A stretch of DNA of 64,000 nt from Glycine soja (taxonomy: Eukaryota; Streptophyta; Magnoliopsida; Fabales; Fabaceae): assembly GCF_004193775.1 (NCBI RefSeq), contig NC_041021.1, positions 37,211,718 to 37,275,717 on the forward strand. Reading direction: 5' to 3'. This document shows, piece after piece, positions 11,539-24,853 of the stretch (position 1 is its first letter; the number at the start of each line of letters is the position of its first letter). The notes beneath the pieces were generated by a model. The model was given only the letters and a program-made list of their open reading frames with translations, had not been told where the DNA came from and searched no databases. The position numbers were made by a program, and so were the translations under genes.

Positions 11539-13864
11539 GAGGGGTAGTTGTTATTATTTTTAATGTTATGTAGGGCAAAGAAGTTATGTGCTTTCTGGTA
11601 ATGGGTTGTAGGATTATAATGATTCCAGATTTGTTTCTTCAAGCTTTAGTTATTTACTCACTTTGCTTTGCTTGACTTTCATATTCACGTTGCTCTTACC
11701 GAGTTACTTGATAAATAAAGTAACCTCATACCTTTGACCCTAATGTCTTTGTCTTGTATTTCGAATTTGTTTCTTGCTTAGGAACTATCCTAGACTTTGG
11801 TAACAATTTTCTTGAATTACTTGTGTTTTGATTCGCATATCTCTGCTTGGCTAGTTGTTATTCTGTACCTTAATTAGAACATTGGTGGGATCCTGGTTAT
11901 AGGTATAAATACCTGCATTATTTTTGTTATCTTCACTTGTTACAGTAATTCACTGTACGTAACAAATTGGGTATCATATGCTTTTTTTTCACGTGAATTG
12001 TGCAGCTTCTTTCTCTTGTTATGCATTGATGTCAGTCAATACTCATTTTGACTTTCTATCTCCATTGTTTCAACACATCTTAAATGATCTTTCTTCCTTT
12101 ACTCCAGTTTTTTTGTCTCTTCCCAATGTCTGCTTTGAGGAGTCACATAATTTGCCCTCTCATCTTTATACTGACTAATTACCAAATACATGAGCAATGA
12201 GATTACTCAAACTTGTGGTTAACACACATTGTAACCAATTAAACTACTTGTGAAAGAGATTTTTTCCATGTGGCTTATTGAATTGATTGATGATAGAAAG
12301 GTATACATATTCTGTGAAAGTTATTTGGTTAAATGTGAGAATTTGCTTTGATGGGATTAAATGTTAGACTGGTATGGTCGATACAATAAAAAAAATGAAT
12401 TGTTATGAGTTGAAAACCTTCTGATCTGATTGACAGCTAAGGAGGTTTTGAAAGAAAAATAAAATCAGAAATGCATAGGTGTGAACCCTTCAGTCAATTC
12501 ATTACTATCAGGTTGTTCATATTTTGTGATATTTTTGCTTTGTGACTTAAGTAGATTGCTTTGTATAAGAAGAGAAGGATTTTTCTAATATAGCTTTCAG
12601 AGAAACTGACCTCTAGAATACTAAGGATTTGCACATTTATTTGTAATCTGGATATAAAGAAAATTGAATCTGCTATTGCTTCTTCTAGCTTGTGGACTAC
12701 CTTCCTTTCATTTTATTTAAGATGGTTCATGATGTGCTAAAGTTATTCATTATATACTATTGTGAAATTCAATTGCCCATTTACGTGATATGCTCATGTT
12801 TAATTTTGCTAATTTTAGGACCTTTAGCTCGATCTAAAAATATAGAGAAATTTGAGTCTGTTTTCAAGATCTCAAGGAAGACGTTCAACTATATATGTTC
12901 TCTTGTGGAAGAAGACATGCTGGCCAGAGCCTCAAATTTTGTTGATCTAAATGGCAATCGTTTGTCTTTGAATGATCAAGTAGCTGTAGCTCTCAGAAGG
13001 CTTAGCTCTGGTGAGTCATTGTCAACCATTGGTGAATCATTTCGGATGAATCAGTCAACTGTTTCCCAGGTAACATGGAAATTTGTGGAAACAATGGAAG
13101 AAAGAGGGCTCCACCATCTTAGTTGGGCTTCAACTGAAATGGAAATGGAAGAGATAAAGTCCAAGTTTGAGAACATACGGGGCCTTTCTAATTGTTGTGG
13201 TGCCGTTGACAGCACACACATAATGATGACTTTGCCCTCTGTGGATGCTTTGAATAGTGTGTGGCTTGACCGTGAGAAGAATTGTAGCATGGTCTTGCAA
13301 GCCATTGTGGATCCGGATTTGAGATTCCGCGACATAGTTACTGGATGGCCAGGAAGTATGAGTGATGAGCAAGTGCTTCGAAGCTCTTCTTTTTTCAAAC
13401 TGGCTGAAGAAGGGAAGAGGTTGAATGGGGGTAAGAAAACACTTCCAGATGGAACACTGTTTAGGGAATATATTATAGGGGATACAGGCTTTCCCCTTTT
13501 TTCATGGCTTCTTACACCTTATGAAGGTAAAGGATTCTCAAATGTTCAAGTTGAGTTTAATAAAAGGGTTGTTGAAACCCAAATGGTGGCCAAGAAAGCA
13601 TTGGCTAGGCTGAAGGATATGTGGAAGATAATCCAAGGTGTGATGTGGAAGCCTGATAAGCACAAGTTACCAAGAATTATTCTTGTTTGCTGTATACTAC
13701 ATAATATAGTTATCGATATGGAGGATGAAGTACTGATTGATATGCCCTCTTGCCACCAGCATGATTCGAGATATCAAGACCAAACTAGTGAATTTGCTGA
13801 CAATACTGCCACCATTATGAGAGAGAAGCTATCTCTCTACTTATCTGGCAAACTGCCAACTTGA
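11297..13864 (+). CDS. ALP1: ALP1: PIF/Harbinger transposase-derived protein
   Basis: Two exons, 11297-11408 and 12819-13864, join in frame to 385 residues. The intron of about 1.4 kb carries a (TA)n array. The protein closely follows Arabidopsis ANTAGONIST OF LIKE HETEROCHROMATIN PROTEIN 1. It has the basic start MGSIRGIKKRKK, then SVFKISRKTFNYICSLV, LSLNDQVAVALRRL, MNQSTVSQVTW, NCCGAVDSTH, GDTGFPLFSWLLTPY and PRIILVCCILHNIVIDMED. It is a domesticated DDE nuclease. The first two catalytic acids survive at about Asp167 and Asp259, but the third acidic site reads AKKALARLK, with Lys at about position 296 where active Harbinger nucleases have Glu. In Arabidopsis ALP1 associates with Polycomb PRC2 and opposes silencing; that role is inferred here. 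No terminal inverted repeats were seen, and the intact frame with a plant-wide intron fits a host gene rather than a transposon. Confidence 0.92.
11486..11535. repeat. (TA)n microsatellite in ALP1 intron
   Basis: About 25 uninterrupted TA units lie near the 5' end of the intron. Confidence 0.95.
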
Positions 13865-15600
13865 AATATCATTTCTTCTGATTATTACAATTGAATTGGA
13901 ATTATATAAAAATAGATTTTTACTCTACCATCTTCATGTTATTGGTTGATAACTGACTTGAACACAAAATAAATTTTAGTTGCCTCTGCTTCAATGTGTG
14001 CTCAAGGAGGAGGATACTTATTCTACGTATGGTTGCATGAGCTATTTGCTTGGTAGTTAGTGGAGTTAGTTATGTCTTTGTTGCTCCTTATTTCATTTTT
14101 TTCGGTCATAGACGCTAATTTGTTAATTTGGGGAGGGCAGATTAGTTTTCCTACCTCTTCTTTATGGGGATTTAGGTGCGTTGACTAGAATTTTAATGAC
14201 ATAACATAAATGATGAAAAATTTCTTCTTGCAATTTGCGGAGTAAATGAACAACTTAATAATTATTTATTCTTATTAAATGTGATAGAAAATACCTCAAT
14301 TTGGACAATGCTGTATGAATATACCATCAAATGTATAGTATATATCTTGAGAGAGAAAATATTTTATATGAAAGTGAAATTATTAAATTTGAACTATATA
14401 TTCATACATTAAGATTTAATGTAAAAAAAACTCTCTTACTTTTAAGTGATCACATGACATTAAATTTTAATAGTTTATATTTGGTTATACTGTTTAGATT
14501 TAATCTTCTCACTTTCATATACAATTATTTTTTTTCACATGATATGTTTTTACCACTACTTAATGTATACAATAATTTATGAACAATTTATTTTAACTTT
14601 TTTTTTGTTCCTCTTTTACATATGCAATTAACTAATTACTTTATTATGTGAGAAATTGTTTATATAATGTAATTTTTTAATTATTTAGTTACTTTTTATT
14701 TTTTTAATTTGTAAAATAAGACCAAATTTATAAGTAATATTATGTATCTAAATGTTTTAAAATTGTATATGTATATTTTAACATGTATATCCAAATGCAA
14801 ATAACTTAACAAATAAAATTTAAATGAGTCTTTACATAAGGGATCTATCTCACTTAATTAAGAAAAGATGTGAATGTTATAAATTCTCTGATACATGTCT
14901 TTGATTTTAACGGATAAAAAATAAGAGAATCCTTATACTCAAATGAGCATATGACAATCAAGAGTGTAAAGAAGATTTGTGTCTATAGAGAATCATATCT
15001 CTATATATTGCAATTGTAATGTTCATACTCTACATTTTAATTAATTTGGTTCATTTTATCCAAACTTGAAAAAAAAACTTACAAATTTTACCTTCCATTG
15101 TTGAGCTAGCGCAACAAACTAAAAGAATTACATTTTTTATCCCAAATTTTACTTTTTGGCATATTTTACCTCCAAATTTTTCACTTTTTGGAAAATTTTA
15201 TTCTCAATTTTTTTACTTTTTTGACGAATTTTATCCTCAACTCTTATGCTATGTCAACATGTCACGCCAGGGAAAGATAAAATTTATGTTTTTTATAAGT
15301 TAAGGGTAAAATATGCTAAATTAATTTATCAAAAAATAAAAAAGTTGGAAGTATAAAATAAGCCTATAAATAAATAATTATTTTTTATAAACATTTTTTA
15401 TTTTGTTATAAGAGAAACAATTAACATTTGTCTTCAAATCATTTGGGCCACTGGGGGAGCAAAAGGGCTATTACTTCCTGTACTTCTCGTGTTGCTTTCT
15501 ACACTTCCTTTTTCCTTACATAATGTAAAATTACATTTCGAAATTTCTTTTCGGCTTTCAGAATAACCATCCTGAAAGGTTAAAAAACATTCCGGAAAGA
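13865..15600. other. ALP1 3' flank and AT-rich spacer
   Basis: This is 3' UTR followed by very AT-rich DNA without coding signal. At about 15120-15245 a degenerate unit of roughly 35-40 bases (CCAAATTTTACTTTTTGG and variants) repeats three or four times, a pattern common in plant mobile-element remnants. I cannot assign the element. Confidence 0.5.
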
Positions 15601-15815
15601 ATGCAGGAAGCAACATGGGAGTACAGAAAGCAATAGCCAGAGAAATGTAAGACTGGGCCATAAAGAGGGCCTTGTATTGATTGCATCGTTCAAACAAAAC
15701 CATTTTATGAAAGGTGGCGTTGTAGTGATTGCTGCGAAACAGAAATCGAATCAGAGACGGTGGTCTGGTGTGTGTGGGCGCAGTGTAGAGACGAAGGTGT
15801 GGCTTGAGTATTGGA

Positions 15816-16060
15816 ATGAAAATGGAATTGAGAAATGTGGTGAAGGACAAGAAATTCTGGATGGCATCTTTCCTTATTGCCTGGGCCGCTGCTCTTCAGG
15901 TTAGGTTAGGTACCCTAACTAATTATTCTCCTTTTCTCAATTCAATTCAATTCATCTGTTGCATTTTCATTTTCAGGGTCACATGATGTGGTTACAGCGC
16001 CAGGATTCCTTCAAACATAAATTCGGTAACCCCGACGACCATCCTCATAACTCAAACTGA
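15816..16060 (+). CDS. Small two-exon membrane-type microprotein, 55 residues
   Basis: Exons 15816-15899 and 15977-16060 join in frame across a 77-base GT-AG intron. Reading from the ATG at 15816 gives 55 residues; a second in-frame ATG at 15822 would give 53. The protein has a basic start (KMELRNVVKDKKFW), then one hydrophobic stretch containing ASFLIAWAAALQGHMMW, then a polar tail with QRQDSFKHKFGNPDDHPH. This looks like a single-pass or membrane-anchored microprotein. The clean splice and strong residue bias suggest a real, conserved plant gene, but I cannot name the family or function. An upstream short frame starts at 15707. Minus-strand open frames here are antisense shadows. Confidence 0.65.
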
Positions 16061-16921
16061 TTCATCACTCCCCTCCCTTGTATTCTATTTCTAATTCTCC
16101 ATCCTTTAATTTAATATATGTTAATGCACATCCTCATCTATCTTGTGTTGTGGTGCGTATGAATTATGATAATATACCATGTTGTCACTGTTCCATTATT
16201 TGCCTTTTCTCCTCGATCTTATGGCTCTGATCCCCACTTTTTTTTTTTTTTATTTTCCCTACAACTTACAACCCATATTTCTAAAATACTAACTGCAAGA
16301 TGCCACCACTTAGTACCGAAATTATCTCCCTCGTTAAACTTAGGCCACTACTTCCATTGGCTAGTCCACAAGACTAAAATCCCCAATTATTACCTCGCAT
16401 GTCCTCTTTATTAATTGCAATTTCATTTCAGCTACTGAAGCATGATAATATATATGTGTTGATTCAATTCAAACTAGGTTTGTGTCCATCCCTATTAATA
16501 AATTACTTATGAATCCCGCTCGAGCTTTCCAATGAAAACCCTCATCCATGTAATTTGTTCCCCAATATTACTTTTTAACAATCATCCTCACTCGTGTCCC
16601 CCTTTTTGGATATTAGTCTAGTATATCATACATCCCTCATTAGGAAAAGCTTTTTCATAACTGACTTCCCGTTCAACATGTCTTACCAAATGTGTCCTAA
16701 AGAACAAGGGAATGTGGATTACTTTCCGGGAATTAAGATCCACACTTTGCAAATTTTACATTTCTTCCTTCCTTTTTTTTTTTTTTTTTACAAATAAGCT
16801 CTGCTATTGGAACCACAAAGTGCTGGGTTCTATCTTCTAGGACTAACCAGTCTAAAAAGTTATTGTGTATAGGTTTATCTAATTATATACTGTTATAAAC
16901 ATTGAAGTGAATTGAATAATC

Positions 16922-17143
16922 TAAGGCTATGTTTGGATTCATGAGATGAAATGGAATAAATTCTCTATTCTATTGTTTAGATATGTTATGATACAATGAG
17001 ATTAAGTAAAATAAACAATGGAATAGGATGAAACAGGTTTTATTAGTTTGCATTGTACTTCATCCTCTTTTTACGATCTAAACAATGAAACAATATCATT
17101 TCCTTCTTTTCTATTCTCTTCTTTCAATTTAAATATAGCCTAA
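16922..17143. mobile_element. Tourist-like (PIF/Harbinger type) MITE
   Basis: A 216-bp element (16925-17140) with termini GGCTATGTTT and, reverse-complemented, GGCTATATTT, flanked on both sides by TAA. Trinucleotide TAA/TTA target duplications and G-rich termini of this kind are typical of Tourist-type MITEs. There is no coding capacity. Confidence 0.65.
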
Positions 17144-20100
17144 AAGTTGCAGGGACGTATTACTCTAAATCAAAGTAGAGGCATGAAAGTCAATATTACT
17201 ATGCATATCTGTTGGAAATATTTTGTAAAATAAAATATAGAAATAGGGAGAACTTGCAGAAAAAATAGAGAGATTAACAATAGAGGAAAATATCTAATAA
17301 TATTCATAAGGTGAGAATATCTAAGTATATAGGCTTACAACCAATCTGAAAATGTTAATGAACCTGATCTATCTTCTATCTTATTTATTTTTATTAATTA
17401 AATGAAACAAAATATAAAAGATAAAATCTGCAAAAATAACAAAAATCATTATCTAAAACTTATTTTTATCTTCAAAATTCAAATAAGACAAATTCTTATA
17501 AATCTAAACAACTTATATTGTTGGAGATTATGTGAAAAAAAAGATTTATTTTCATGTAATTTATTCAAGTACATATTTACATCTCAAAAGTTAGGAAAAT
17601 AAGTAGAGAAAAAGGGTTATGCACAATGTAACTTTTTTTACACAAGCATCCCATTACAAATAACATGTATGTTAAGTTTGTTAACTCTTAACATAATCAT
17701 CTTAATGGTGATTTTTTCTATGAAAGATAGTGTAAGATTGTTTTACAGTTCACTGCATATGCATTAAACTTACATGTGCATTAAACTTAAATAAGTATCA
17801 AATGCTAAAACAATAACTTAATACTTATGTAGTGTGTTATTAATTTTTAAAAGGTTGTGCTAATAAGTGTCTTAACTCTTAAGAACATTGGTTAATTTAT
17901 TAATAAATAAAATGGTTTTTTTGGAAATTTTAATCGGTTGCCTTGAAAATATTGGTACTCCTTCAAATAAAAAATCTATTTTTGATTCCCGAATCAATAT
18001 TTTAAGGATATTTATTACTTCATTCAAATTTATAAGGCCCAATTATCTCATTCATCAATATTAATAAAAAAAATGGTTAATTTTGTTTATCTTAACCCTG
18101 GGTCTATCAGTCAAGAGATAAGTAAAATTTGACAAAAAATTATTTTTGTCAATGATCGAACTTAGATATCCATCGAACTTTTTTGTTGATAACAATAAAT
18201 TTATTTTAAATTTTCAACTTTTTGGCACCCTAAACTTTGGATAAATTGGACATTTGTAATTGGATAGTTTTATTGTCTAACATTTACTTATATTTATAAA
18301 GTATATTATATGTTGAATTTAAATTTATTTAAAGAAGTTTCAAATAATTCAATTTTCTTATAAAAATATCTAGATTTAATTTGCTTAATATTTAATTTAA
18401 TTAACAATTAAATTTGTAAAAAAAAAACTTATTACTCCTAAAATAAATTAACCCTTGCTTATAACACTTGCACTATTTGAATTGTTGCCAAAAACTTCAG
18501 CTCAAGTTAGGAATAACTCGTAAAAAAAAAGTATTTTGTATCAGTCACAAATAAAGCATTTGGTATCTGAAAGGCCAAGTTACTCATCAAGTGGGTATAC
18601 ATTTTCCTCATGGATTACGTAAGTCTATACAAATCAGAAAAGAAATAATTAAACGTATTCAAGGGTGATAAGCAAACCAAAGAATAATAAAATATACTGC
18701 ATACATTATGAAGAAAGCAATTTAAAGATGAATGTAATTAGAAAACATTAATAGTGTAATTTTTTTATCCAATCATCTAATCATAAATTAATATATGACA
18801 AAGTTATTGATTTTTATAATAATTAGAATGCATTAATATTGTAGTTTTTTTATATTATCGTTAATCATAAATTGATATATGAAAAAAAAAATTGGCCAAT
18901 TGGCCTAGTTAGATATTTAGAATATACAAATTTTGAAAAGAGGCGAGGTAGGTTTAACAAAGCTAATCTAGAATATTTAGATTATACAAATTTAGACTAT
19001 AACAATCTCCCTTCACAATTGACATGGTACGGAACATGGATAAGACTCAACTAGGTACATACTGAAACATGGGTTTACAAGTGACATTATTATTCTCAAA
19101 GCTGGTCATATCCAATTTGGAGACTCATTCCAAATAAAAAATCTGCTGTGGCTTGTGTTACGCATGTGTAAAGAGATTAACTTGTAAATTTTCAGTTTTG
19201 ACCAAGAAACGTCCAAAATGCAACATTTAAAATTAAAATTAAGACCAAACTACTCATATCCCAACTGGATCAACCAAAGTACAGGCTAGCAAAGTTGCCC
19301 CATTTTGTACACATTGGTCACTTATATACTATCATGTGTAGAAACCTTTACCTGATTACCTCAAACGTGTTTCAGTGACGTGCAAACAAATAACCGCCTG
19401 TAACCCTCAATCAAGAATAAGATAGTGATGAGAAAAATGTTCAGGTCATTTTACTTGTTGTTAATGCTTCTTTGTCAAATAGGATTCATGTCATGCCAAA
19501 AACCAGCGTTTCAATAACAAAATAAACGATGAATTATTCCTTTGTCACAATATTCAATTTCTACTAACAAAAAAAACATTAATTTACTCTCCCTATACAA
19601 ATATAAAAAAGGTGGTTTTATTTTATGGAGTTACATGATATTTCTATATTTATTCTCTAAATAATGCAATTAATATAGACTTTATATTTTTTATATTTTC
19701 AATATAATCCTTTATAGAATCTTAAATCAATTATAATACACAAGAATCATATAAATTAAAATATTTAGATTTTATATTCATTTTATTGTTTTAATTTTAT
19801 ATAATAGGTTTAAGAATAGTGTAAATTTATATGGCATATTTTTTTTTGATCGAAGTAAAAATGTGAAAATATTCAATTACATGTATATTTTAAAATATAC
19901 TAATTGTCAAAAGTAAATTTTACATAAACACAACTAATAAAGAGCCGTTTTTGGTGTTTTTTTTTTTAAATTTGTGCATGTAGAATTTAAATCAATTCAC
20001 ACACGTATATTTTACTATTATGAAACATATATGGGCATAATTTTAATTGATTGTCCAATAAAAAAATTTAAATCAACATTAATTTATTCTATATATTTAC

Positions 20101-20559
20101 TGAATATTATATATTATAATTTAAAAAATTTAAATTCATCATAAGTGTGTATATACAATTTATTTAAATATTTATTGACATATCTACTAATATATATTTA
20201 TTAAAATTTAAATTAAATAAAATATATTAAAAATTCAAATAATATAAATAATAAATTATAAAATGTGAATTTAATATTAGGACAAGTCACGGAAAGTAAG
20301 CTAGTTTTCATCTTAAAAAGTTGTACATTTCATGTCCTAATATATCACCAACAAATGAAATAATTAACAACTCACGGGACGAATTCAGAAATACTTTTGT
20401 TGAAATAACTAAATTATAAAATCAGCAATCTAAAATAAACACACAACAATATATTAAAGAAAGTCTTGATAGGCAAATTAATGTGATCAAATAGTTTAGA
20501 TTACTATTATGTAATTAATATAACCATTCCCTGCTATTATTCTCATTTGCTTTAGGAAA

Positions 20560-20681
20560 ATGAAACTACCCAGAAAAGCCTTTTCCTTTTCGCTGTGGAG
20601 TTCTATCTGTAATAGAGATAACTTCATTTATTTATTATTATTATTATGAAACCTCCCAGAAAAGCCTTTTCCTTTTCGCTG
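20560..20681. repeat. 36-bp direct repeat
   Basis: ATGAAACTACCCAGAAAAGC plus 16 further bases at 20560-20595 recurs at 20646-20681 with two adjacent mismatches. The offset is 86 bases. A second short repeat, ATTGTGACGATAAGGA, follows at about 20694 and 20741. No function is apparent. Confidence 0.8.
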
Positions 20682-21321
20682 AGAAGCTTCGACATTGTGA
20701 CGATAAGGAACTAAAATTAAGGTGACCACTCACCAACGTTATTGTGACGATAAGGATCGATGATGACTTTTAGCTAATTAAAGTCTATTGTAAATTTGTA
20801 ATCAGTATGCTGTACGTAAGCACATAATAGTTTATTGTCTTGTTATCCAATGGAAATTTTCCACTGAGATTTTCCAATCCCATATTCCCATCATTGCTTA
20901 TAATATATATGTCATGTTCGTGTTTAAGATTAAAAAATAAAACGTTTCCTAGATATATAACTTCTTGTAGCTTTCTTTCAAAAAAAAAAAAACTTCTTGT
21001 AGCTAGCTACCTACCTGACGTAACTTCTAGAATTATCGAAATTAATTAGTATATCATTTATGTAATGTACAATAAAATCAAATTTAAAATATAAGATATG
21101 TTCAAATTATACTTTCTATGGGTATGGGAGTGTTTTTATTTACAAAAAATACTTCTTTTAAGTTTAATAAATATTATATGAGATTAATTTCTATCTACTA
21201 TCAATATAAATAATTACATCGACAACTAATTAAAAACTGTTTTAATATGATTTTTAAAATAATTATAATAAAAGTAAGTAAACGCATTATACATGATAAT
21301 TTGTGTCTTTATAATAATGTA

Positions 21322-21326
<5 letters not shown>

Positions 21327-21370
<44 letters not shown>

Positions 21371-21643
21371 TTTATTAATTTACACTCTTTTTTTTATAGA
21401 AAAAGTTAACAAGTTACATTTAAATGTATTTTAAGAAAAATTATAGTTATAACTTGTTAATTTATTTCTTCTAAAAAATAAATGAGTATAAATTAACAAA
21501 TTTTATACACATTTGCAAACATACACATACTTATTTTCTAGGAGTAAATTATTAAGTTACACATAGATGTATTTTAAGAAAATTTATAATTATAATTTGT
21601 TAGCTTACTTTTTCTACAAAAATAAGTGATGTAAATTAACAAA

Positions 21644-21703
<60 letters not shown>
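21327..21703. mobile_element. (TA)n-flanked inverted-repeat element, Micron-like
   Basis: Two long (TA)n arrays (21327-21367 and 21648-21703) bracket about 280 bp. Its outer ends are inverted repeats: GAGTTTATTAATTTACACTC on the left and, reverse-complemented, GAGATTTGTTAATTTACATCAC on the right. The inside is two related foldback halves: TTACATTTAAATGTATTTTAAGAAAA on the left half matches TTACACATAGATGTATTTTAAGAAAA on the right. Elements inserted in TA microsatellites and flanked by them are known in plants (Micron in rice). The link is structural only. Confidence 0.5.
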
Positions 21704-21706
<3 letters not shown>

Positions 21707-24140
21707 GTAGGTTATTAGGTTAAATCAAACTTTAGAAACATTAGGTCAAGTTTATAAATGGCATATAACCACATACGTATTTATTATTTTAGGCTAGTTT
21801 TTCTTTTCTCAGTGTAACAACATACTTATATAAATAAAATATTATCTTTAACCTATTTCCACTCCAATCCAAATTAATTAAATGTGATAAAATTTTATTG
21901 GACGAGATTGAATTATGAAGCTAAATAGTTAAAAAATACTGCATCAATTAAATGATTTGGATGAGATTTATTGAATTGACCTATATATCAATACCATAAT
22001 TAATGTCTTATGATACTGCTCGACAAAGAGTGTTAAATTTGGTTATATATAATAAATTGAAGCCAATCTTCTGTGATTTCTTATCAGCTGAAACTCTCAC
22101 TGTTGCTCTAGACAACCTTGCCTGCCTGTAGTGTGATTTGGAGTACTGCACGTGGTATCGAAATTCGTCATCATCGCTTGCGCAGGTGATATATCTCAGA
22201 AGATCGAACAACAAAACTAGGAAATAGAAATAGAATTAGTATAGAACTAAAAACCAAGAAACTGGTTGAAAGAAGGATATTTTAACTCTGTTGGTTACTC
22301 TTTATGTTTGTTTACGGCCAACATAATTTATTTGTACGTTAATAGAAGCTTTTTGTATAGGTTTTTAGGATCTTAATAAAAAAAATTAAAACCTTTACAA
22401 GTATTTTAATGTATCATTTAAATAAAATCAATTCTTTGAAATTTACTTTTTAGTTATCATTATAAAAACAATTTCTATTACATATTCTTTGATCAAAACA
22501 AATTCTTTTAATATTAATTATCAATTTCTTTTGTAATTAGTTATACTAAATTCTAAAAGGAGCATACTAAATTTTCATGGTCAGCCCAATATATTTTTAA
22601 GTCTAAAAGACTAAAACCAAGTTTGAGGTAATGACATTACAAAAAAATACAAAGGATAAGAGAGTAATACAAAAATTCAAAGACTTAAAAAAAAAAAGTG
22701 ATTCTTTCTCGAGCAAGGTTTGAACCACATTCTCCAAGGAAAAACATACCTAAATTAACACTGTGTTAGACTAATTAATAATAAAAAAATGCATAGATAT
22801 CAGTGCTAAATAATTATTTTTTCTGAAAACTAAAACAAAAGTTTGGGCTACCTTATACAATCAATGCGTTGTCTATTGAATTATTTCCTTTTTAATATGA
22901 GATTTTTCTTAGTAGCGTATCCATTTGCTTAAATTTAACTTACTCTAGCCAGTAGCTACCAACATTATAATCACTAAAATTGTTGAACACGAAGTTTGAA
23001 ATAAGACTGCGAATGGTAAAAGTTATTATAATGAAACGACTTTCCAGATGGCACGCAGGTTCTATATATATGCGTAGGATAAGATTTTATTGGACCCAAC
23101 TGCACGGCCCTGGTATTTGGAAAATAATTCCCTTCTAGATTGTATGACGTTCAAGGAAAATGGAAAATCAATCCGACAATATTCCAAAGTATTGTTATTT
23201 ATATTTTATAAAAAGAAATTAACTTCGTGGTTGTGATACAAAGATCTGCCCTGTATTAAGTGGTAGAATCATTAAGTTAAAAAAGTGAATTAGTTAGTAG
23301 CAGCTGATTACATTGAATAAGAAGTTTAGTACCATATAGCTAGTAAGATACAAACGTTCCTTGTTTAGGTCAAATACTACCAGATAAAAAGCTTATTCGA
23401 ATCAGTTGTTTATTTTCACCACATGGAGAAGTTGTGTAAATATACATTTGTATATAATTCAATGCTCTTCACTATACATTAATTCATAGCTAGCATTACC
23501 ATAAATGTTTTACGTGCATATAAAAAAATTATATGCACGGCTGTTTCACTTCTTTGCAGTGTATTATCGATTCTTTAATCAAAGACAGGTGTTTAAGGAA
23601 AATTTCGTTACATATTTAGATTAATTAGAAGCAGATTGCTTTCTATTCCCTGTTAGGAAACCCGTTTTGTGTTTCTTTTCCTTGAGAACGTGGACCATGC
23701 ATGTCTGAACCTTTGACTTAAAGAAAAGGAGAAATCAAAGTTTAATTAAATCGGTATTTAACAAAAATGTTTTTGTTGGCCGGAGAAATTTCTTTCCACC
23801 ATGATACACGTTCTGAAACGAAATTAACGGATTGAATTTATTCTAACACAAATCCCAATCTCACTTAATGGCATGAAAATATATTAGCTACAAATTAAAG
23901 AAACTGTAACTTGTACAAATATGCTTATAATCATAAATAAAAAAATGTTGGTTTGAAAGAAACGTTAAAGTAAGGATTCATAAGCGAGCACTTTTTCTTT
24001 GATTTTGTAATTAACACGAATTTCTTATATATATATGAACTGAACACATTAATTTACATATATAAGTAAAATACAAAAGGAGCAAAAAGTAGTATGATCT
24101 ATCTATATCGTACTCTACAAACTATGTGCCAAGAATTAAT

Positions 24141-24680
24141 TCAATTAAAGCAGTGAACTAAAGGAGTTGCTTGTCCAAACTTCAAAAACTCCAAATCATT
24201 CTCTAAAGGCGTCAAATTCAAATCAGGAAACAAAACCCTCTTGGTGTTGTTAGCCTTGTTGTTCATGTTTGGTGGTAAAGTATTATCAACTGTGCTACCA
24301 CCACTATTGCTAGAACTCAACCAAGAATTAATAGTAGTGTGCATGTTTCCATTTGATGCTGCTGCAGCTCTATGACGCCTCATGTGCCCTCCCAAAGCTT
24401 GTCCTATTGCAAACTCCAATCCACAAATGGAACATTCGTGTGTTTTAGGCTTTGGTGGTGAACCATGAATTAGCACTTGGCTATCACTCTCTCCCATCAA
24501 CCTTGGCTTCTTGTGACTCGCACGGTGGCCACCCAATGCCTGAAACGACGCAAACCGCCGGTTACATGTCTTACACTCAAACACACGGTTGTTGGAAGTG
24601 TTCAAGTTGGTGGTGGTTCGAGAAAGCAGCATCAAGTAGTTGGCCATGGTTATACTATCAACTTCTCTTTCTCTCTTCAT
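24141..24680 (-). CDS. ZAT-type C2H2 zinc-finger repressor with EAR motif
   Basis: An intronless gene of 179 residues, read from the ATG at 24680; the codon before it is GTG, so no earlier start is available in this frame. Near the N terminus [10 protein letters not shown] resembles the L-box. Two plant-type C2H2 fingers follow, each with the QALGGH signature: about residues 36-56 ([21 protein letters not shown]) and 83-103 ([21 protein letters not shown]). Residues about 153-158, DLNLTP, are an EAR repression motif near the C terminus. Size and order fit the stress-responsive ZAT11/ZAT12 group, nuclear DNA-binding repressors acting in redox, cold and wounding responses. I cannot decide the exact member. 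No intron and a short gene are normal for the group. Confidence 0.92.
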   Translation of the reverse strand: MKREREVDSITMANYLMLLSRTTTNLNTSNNRVFECKTCNRRFASFQALGGHRASHKKPRLMGESDSQVLIHGSPPKPKTHECSICGLEFAIGQALGGHMRRHRAAAASNGNMHTTINSWLSSSNSGGSTVDNTLPPNMNNKANNTKRVLFPDLNLTPLENDLEFLKFGQATPLVHCFN

Positions 24681-24843
24681 CACTATATTATATCAATAGT
24701 ACTTGAAATAATATTGGTGTTTTGGTTTGAAGGGGTGATCGAAAATGGATATGATCAAGGGTTTAAAAAGAATAGAAAGGTGTGGAATGGATTAACTGGT
24801 GTATGAGACTTTAGAGTATATATGGTGTATGGTGCGTGATAGA

Positions 24844-24853
24844 TATTTATAAG
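24844..24853 (-). promoter_or_regulatory. Probable TATA box of the ZAT gene
   Basis: On the minus strand CTTATAAATA lies about 165 bases upstream of the ATG, a plausible core promoter position for a gene with a 5' UTR of roughly 130 bases. Confidence 0.45.

Larger units (their letters stand above)
16061..24100. other. Long gene-poor AT-rich region
   Basis: Eight kilobases without a gene that I can support. It contains a MITE, (TA)n arrays flanking an inverted-repeat element, and short direct repeats, listed separately. The minus-strand frame near 22008-22200 (SKSHYRQARLSRATVRVSADKKSQK in part) reads more like coding sequence than its surroundings, but it matches no family I know and has no supporting exons. 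Confidence 0.5.

Noticed and set aside
15434..15850. 138-codon minus-strand frame opposite the microprotein gene
   Set aside because: It starts antisense to the spliced microprotein exon and shows no family features. The plus-strand gene explains the openness.
22008..22214. 68-codon minus-strand frame (HYRQARLSRATVRVSADKKSQK)
   Set aside because: It reads more like protein than its surroundings, but there is no recognised domain or neighbouring exon, so it is not called.
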